A DNA stretch of 64,000 nucleotides, from NCBI GenBank assembly GCA_037953625.1, contig CM075649.1:121207290-121271289 (forward strand). Reading direction: 5' to 3'. The translations under genes and the position numbers were made by a program. The stretch comes from Crotalaria pallida (lineage: Eukaryota; Streptophyta; Magnoliopsida; Fabales; Fabaceae). Shown piece by piece: positions 59,328 through 64,000 of the stretch. Position 1 is the first letter of the stretch. Every line of letters starts with the position of its first letter. The notes beneath the pieces are model-generated. The model saw nothing but the letters and a program-made list of their open reading frames with translations, was not told the DNA's origin and ran no database searches.

Positions 59328-59356
59328 TTGTAAAGCTCACATCATGAGCTTTACAA
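59328..59356 (+). promoter_or_regulatory. Leader hairpin of D
   Basis: TTGTAAAGCTC pairs with GAGCTTTACAA, an 11-bp perfect stem with a 7-nt loop, at the same place as the S1 and S2 hairpins. Confidence 0.65.
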
Positions 59357-59477
59357 AGATACAAAGATTGTGAGCTGAGTGTCTGTGTGAAAGGAGAATC
59401 AAAGATCGAAAGCAAGGGTGTTTTTGCTGCCAAAGTTGGAAGCTGAAGTCTGGAGCTTACTTCCAGCTTTGATTGTG

Positions 59478-60966
59478 GTAAGCTCACGAACCCTGTGACC
59501 CTCAAATTCGTTCATACCTCTAGTTTAAGTTGCAGAGAATCAATCCTAACCATTTTCCCTAATTTCTAAAACGTTTTTGCATGTCAAAATCTCTGGTCTT
59601 GGTACCCTGCTCATATATGGTTGCATGCAAAGGGTTTTTGAGGATTAGCATTTCCAGCCAATTTCTCTGCAATCTCAGTGTTGATTCACGACTTAGAGGT
59701 AAGGGTGAAGCTTCTAATTCACTAGAATAAGTTTAAATCATGTGAAATTAGGATGAGAGTCAACCAAAGACTCTATGGGCATAGTTTGAATTAGGTTTGA
59801 GGCTTGGAGGCCTTTCTGGGTTCAAATGTTGGTTTGGACATGTTTGTTAGGTCACATGCAAGGTGTACCAAAGCTGTAATTGTGATAAATATACCTAGAA
59901 TTGAATTTGGTATGTCAAGTTGTGAAAAAATGGATTTTATGCATAATGAATGATATTCTGTGATTCAGTGTTAAATGTTGTTAATTCTATATTGGAACAT
60001 GTTTAATATGTGTAATATAAGCTATGTTGATCATTGGCTTGGACTGGAATGGGCTATAATTGGAAATGGTATGTTAAAACTCAAATTTCAATGTTGTCTG
60101 TCTGCAAACACTCGAGTGTTATGGATGATACTCGAGTATTTCGCCTATTTTGGAAAATTAATTTTCTGGAAAACTCAAGAACACTCGAGTATTCATGAAG
60201 AACACTCGAGTATTCTGATGAATTTTGAAATGTATTTCTGGAAAAATGATGAACATTCGAGTCTTGTAAAGAACACTCGATTATAGGAATGAATCTTAAA
60301 AATCAATTTCTCTGGAAACGAAGAACACTCGAGTGCCATGAAGAACACTCGAGTATTTTGGTAAAACTGAGGAACACTCGAGTCCAGGAGAGTTCACTCG
60401 AGTCTTTTTGGATCAGGGACAGAAAAACAACTTTCTTTTTAACATACCTGATGTATTGTCGATTAAGATCAACTCTGCTTATGGGGGAAAATATCATGTT
60501 CCAATAAAAGAATTGGGAAGTTATTAACAACAGTTTAATTCACTGAAGGAATAATATTGGATGCACATAATAAGATTATTGGTTAATCTTAGCATTTAAT
60601 TTTATGTGCATACATGCATGGTGAAAGGTTGGGGATAATTCGGTGGTGACTGGCTCGATGACACATTTTGGTAATGTGGGCAGCATTTGGGAATGCTGTT
60701 ACGTCTTGGTGATGTTGTGTGCACACTATCCGAGCAGTTCCACAATACATGTTGGTCATGTATGCGAATTACTGGATTGAACGTTCAATGGACAATGGAA
60801 ATGGGAGACATGCATCATTACACATAATTAATGGGACTATAATGTATGGATTACATTTGTTCATTTGCAATTGCATTGGATATTTGGAACTTGCAATTAT
60901 TACGTGCCTTATTTACTCTTATTCGATTATGTGAATTATATTGCTTACCCCTTTATGCCCATATAG
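59478..60966 (+). other. Intron-like region of D LTR
   Basis: GTAAGC donor after TTTGATTGTG; acceptor TTATGCCCATATAG before GTGATGG. 1,489 bp, with five of the six palindrome pairs and the hairpin remnants. Confidence 0.5.
60662..60698. repeat. Hairpins of the D LTR
   Basis: CACATT/AATGTG around TTGGT (60662-60678) and CAGCATT/AATGCTG around TGGG (60681-60698). These are homologous to the start of the S1 cluster by the shared preceding phrase GATGACACATT. Confidence 0.75.
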
Positions 60967-60969
60967 GTG

Positions 60970-61447
60970 ATGGCACACTATCTAGCTTGCATCGAGTTGT
61001 GCCCGCTCCCTAGTGGAGTGTGGTACTACGAGGACCACAGAGCCACATTCGAGGGTGACACCTCTACCTCACCCCAATCCCTTGGCTCGTGTCCGTCCTC
61101 GTAGGTTCCGCATCCCTATTATCTATACTTTGCATGTACCCCCTTTTTATACCTATCATGGACCACCCCCGACTCGACCAGCTCGTCGCTTTCATTCTTT
61201 TCGTTTTAGAGCTGCTACTAGATCTCACCCCTCTGCTTCTCCTGTGATTCATGAGGAGACTCCTATACCTAGTCCGATGAGTCCGGTTCATGGGACTCCT
61301 TCAGCTGACCCTGTGCCCAGTGGTTGGGCACCCACTCAGTCGGATGAGGTAGAGGAGGACCCGGAGGAGGGTGAGAGTGTGGGCGAGCCAGTCGAGCACT
61401 CCACTGGGAGCCAGTGGGGAGTTGGGGATCCACCAGGTGATGCATAG
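60970..61447 (+). pseudogene. LTR-embedded ORF of D (one frameshift)
   Basis: Homologue of the S2 LTR ORF. ATG 60970 begins MAHYLACIELCP, then RATFEGD; a small deletion near 61060 shifts the frame, and the rest reads in the frame of 61013-61447 with HPNPLARVRP, FRIPIIYTLHVPPFYTY, RRFHSFRFRAATRSHPS and an acidic tail (EVEEDPEEGES). The stop is a TAG at a position equivalent to S2. Length to the stop is about the same as in S2. Unknown function; inferred to have been translated in an ancestor because most differences from S2 are synonymous. Confidence 0.6.
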
Positions 61448-61708
61448 TATAGATGATTAGGATGTGGGACGGGTGGAGCTGCTGCTGGAGACTCTGGAGA
61501 CTCATGCTATGGAGGAGGATCACTGGACCACTGCTGGGATTTCACATTTTGCTCTATATATATATTGTATATATTTTTGAGGGATCTCAGTGAGGTGGTC
61601 TTATCTTTTGGTCTTATGTTATGGACTTGTATTTTGTAAAAGCCTGCTACCTCGACTTTGACTTGGATGTATGTTGGTACTTTTATATTATGACATGGAT
61701 GGTTCATA

Positions 61709-61710
<2 letters not shown>

Positions 61711-61775
<65 letters not shown>
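61711..61775. repeat. TA microsatellite in the D LTR
   Basis: About 32 uninterrupted TA units. S2 has a shorter TA run at the homologous place, downstream of the LTR ORF. Confidence 0.95.
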
Positions 61776-61777
<2 letters not shown>

Positions 61778-62068
61778 CTCTATATAAATGGCATGAAATG
61801 TGAATTATCAAGTCAAAGTCCCTATTTTCCGCTAACTCTGATAATTATGTTATTTCACTCTATTAAATAATGATTTTATTACTGAGTTGGGAGAATTTTA
61901 ATAGTCAGTGATGAATACCCAATTTATGCATAAAAGAATTACTTTCACGAAATCTTTACAAAAAGAATTTTCATTACTCCTCTATTCACGCAAGTCCATA
62001 TACTCTATTCAATAAACAATAGAGAAACTATATTTTAACATGCTATGGAAGAGAGTGTTACACTTTTA

Positions 62069-62080
62069 TGGTATCAGAGC
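62069..62080 (+). promoter_or_regulatory. Primer-binding site of D
   Basis: TGGTATCAGAGC, the standard sequence complementary to the 3' end of initiator tRNA-Met, six bases after the LTR. Confidence 0.92.
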
Positions 62081-62269
62081 ATAATGGTCCTGATTTTTGA
62101 TCCTCTCAAGCATAGTCTGCCGGAAGATGCTACAGCTGGGTAAAGTTCTTAGCTATTTGATTCATTTCATATAGCCTTAGTTCTATTAGTAACTGTTTAG
62201 AATAGAACTAGATAGATTTCAATGTCTAGACAAATCTTTAACGACCTAGGTCCATAGTGCAGGCTCACT

Positions 62270-63322
62270 ATGGCATCGCGATATAGAAACCATACGAACG
62301 ACCTGCTAGAAAGGATTACTACAGTGTTAGAGAATTTGCAGCAGAATCAGCATTAGCAACACCAACCTCAGCCCGCTAATCCACCTCCCGTGGGCACGGC
62401 TGCCACAGAAGCCAAAACTTTGTCGGATTTCAGGAGCTGCAATCCCTCAAAGTTCGCTGGTGGATTTAAACCGGAAGAAGCTAACAAGTGGATCCTGGAG
62501 ATGGACAAAATCTTCAGAACTTTGGAGTGCTCCGACGCGCAGAGGATAGTGTATGCTGTTTTCATGCTAGAAGGCGAGGCGGAACATTGGTGGAATCATA
62601 CTGCTCAGTTACTTGCTCATGAAGGAAGAGAGGTAACTTGGGAAGTATTTATGGAGGAATTTCTCAAAAAGTATTTTCCTGATGGTTTAAGGAGGAAAAA
62701 GGAGGTTGAGTTCCTACAACTCAAACAAGGCAGCATGAGTGTGGGTGAATATTCTGCGAAATTTGAAGAACCGATGAAATACTCCCCTTACTATCAGATG
62801 AATCCGGACGAAAGGAGCAAGTGTATCAAGTTTGAGGGAGGACTGAGACCCGAATTAATGCCGGTGTTCAGTTATCAAAAGATTCAAAGCTTTCCTACGC
62901 TGGTTGATATGTGTAGGATGTACGAGGATGATAAAAAGGCGGAGATAGTACAGATTGTGGAAGGAAAGAAGGAACATCTGGGATATGGTCCACAAAGGCG
63001 GAAGGGGCAGGATCACCATCACAAAGGTCCTTATTCTCATAAGAACAAGAGAAAAGGCAAGGTGTCGGATGATTGCAACACCTCTTACAATAATGCTCCT
63101 TATTGTGAGAAATGCAGGCGTCATCACTTTGGCAAATTTTATTGGTCTCATAGTGGGTGTTTTAACTGCGGGAAACCTGGTCATTTTTCTCGCGATTGCA
63201 AGGAACCACCCAAGAACACTCCAAGAGGATCTATGGACAAGCCAGTAAACCAAGGTCGAGTTTTCACCCTTAGTGGTGCCGAAGCGAATCAGACTCATGA
63301 TTTGCCTATTTATATGTGCTAA
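62270..63322 (+). pseudogene. gag: gag of element D (amber stop near start; broken before protease)
   Basis: Start ATG 62270 is the first in frame and gives a short N-terminal coiled segment. An in-frame TAG at 62354-62356 (codon 29, likely from CAG) interrupts it, after which the frame is open to 63322. Visible parts: retrotransposon Gag core (EAEHWWNHTAQLL, then EFLKKYFPDGLRRKKEVEFL, GSMSVGEYSAKFEE), a basic linker, and a CCHC zinc knuckle CFNCGKPGHFSRDC. In Tekay-type elements gag runs straight into protease; here homologous reading is lost after THDL (about 63305) and the frame ends in unrelated residues. Gag is the RNA-binding capsid protein of the element. Confidence 0.85.
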
Positions 63323-64000
63323 TTGACAACTTGATGTATGTATGTCTATCAAATATGTTTCATGTTATGAAAACCATGTGATAACATGCTTAGTGGTAAT
63401 TAATGATATGAGCTATGTGTGACTTGATGAGAACATGAATGAGGCATGTGTATGTTTGATTGTGTAAATTGATTTATTAATTATAAATGTATGCTATGTT
63501 CTGATATGGTTATTAATGAATGTTGAATTAGTGCATATATGTGGTGATTTTGAATATTTAATTGAAAAGGATAGGAGTGAGTGAGAATTGGATTAGGTGG
63601 TATCTCTTAAAGGAGAATTTAAGAAAACAACTTAGGGAAATAGAAAATGTTAATAGAGGTGAGATTGAGCGATTGCAGGGAAATAGGAAATGAGTAGGGG
63701 AGAAGAGAAAAAGAGGAAAATGAGAGAAATAGGAAACCTTTTAGAAATAGTAGTGAGTGATTCTAGGAAAGGAAATGATTAGTTAGTTGAGAGGAAGAAA
63801 AGAGGAAAATAAGAATAGGAGAAAGTGGTGTTAGGCGAGGGCGGATTAAAATTGAGAGAAGAAAAAGAATAAAAAGGAAAGAAAAGAAAGGAAAAGAAAA
63901 AGAGTATTGGTATGTGGTTTGGATCCTAGAAGACACACGGTGGGGTGCAATAAGCCGGGTGCGCAACACCTGCAGTAAGCCGCGAGCTGCTCCGTGTGCA
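63306..64000. other. Non-coding sequence replacing protease/pol of D, LTR-like
   Basis: No protease or RT reading. The sequence is T/G- and purine-rich (GAGAAAAAGAGGAAAA type at 63690-63910) and ends with GC-rich motifs such as AATAAGCCGGGTGCGC. Composition and order resemble the 38.7-39.6 kb part of the O LTR, so an inserted or recombined LTR fragment is likely. The exact left border is uncertain and the rest is outside the window. Confidence 0.4.

Larger units (their letters stand above)
59034..60402. repeat. Six palindrome pairs of D (CTCGAG cores)
   Basis: Centres 59040.5/59060.5, 60113.5/60133.5, 60186.5/60207.5, 60258.5/60278.5, 60330.5/60350.5 and 60379.5/60399.5. Longest forms AATACTCGAGTATT and AACACTCGAGTGTT, both perfect 14-bp palindromes. 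Successive pairs from 60113 to 60330 are about 72 bp apart. Confidence 0.92.
58765..62062 (+). mobile_element. Element D 5' LTR (Tekay-like)
   Basis: 3,298 bp from TGTAACACCCC to GTGTTACA, followed six bases later by a primer-binding site, so this is a 5' LTR. Left flank AGGAA (58760-58764) is the expected target copy; the other is outside the window. Organisation parallels S1/S2: TATA 59197, leader hairpin 59328-59356, donor 59478, six palindrome pairs, hairpins 60662-60698, acceptor 60966, LTR ORF 60970-61447, TA microsatellite 61711-61775. Confidence 0.9.

Noticed and set aside
62069..62080. tRNA gene fragment
   Set aside because: It is only the primer-binding site complementary to initiator tRNA; no tRNA body is present.

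Overview
This window is flowering-plant nuclear DNA from a large, repeat-rich genome. Everything I can identify is transposable-element sequence, mostly Ty3/gypsy LTR retrotransposons nested inside one another. I see no ordinary host gene, rRNA, tRNA gene or CRISPR array. The species is not determinable by eye; Ogre/Tat and Tekay elements of this size are best known from large-genome eudicots such as legumes.

Layout. (1) 1-335 is the 3' end of a Tekay-like element 'O'. Its 3' LTR (336 to 40405) is split into three pieces by later insertions. (2) The first insertion, 638-30766, is a tandem Ogre/Tat-like array LTR-internal-LTR-internal-LTR, flanked only on the outside by one 5-bp target duplication (TTTAG). 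Both internal units carry a decayed ORF1, gag-protease-G-patch, and a stub of integrase; reverse transcriptase, RNase H and most of integrase are missing. (3) The second insertion, 31234-37844, is a foldback Mutator-like element with a 9-bp duplication (AACATAAAA). It is itself hit by two solo LTRs: S4 (31305-33060, ACCCT) and S1 (34017-37839, TTCTC). (4) O sits inside a minus-strand LTR 'B' (40406-52655), which also holds solo LTR A (41283-47693) and solo LTR S2 (48761-52343, TAAAT). (5) B sits in a minus-strand LTR 'C' (52656-57765). C abuts another minus-strand LTR 'X' (57766-58764), into which element 'D' inserted. D has a 5' LTR (58765-62062), an initiator-Met-type primer-binding site and gag, and runs off the right edge.

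The most interesting signal is in three related LTRs, S1, S2 and D. Each looks like a small spliced transcription unit inside the LTR: a TATA box; a leader with a hairpin whose stem covaries in all three; a GTAAGC donor; an intron-like region; and an acceptor. In S2 and D the acceptor is followed by an ORF of about 158 codons whose differences are mostly synonymous. The intron-like region holds paired palindromes with centres 20-21 bp apart. Their core is CCGG-type in S1/S2 and CTCGAG-type in D. It also holds a cluster of short hairpins with a constant TGG-like loop and stems that change on both sides at once.

All coordinates were derived by reading the sequence. Family names rest on motifs and remembered family architecture, not on database searches.
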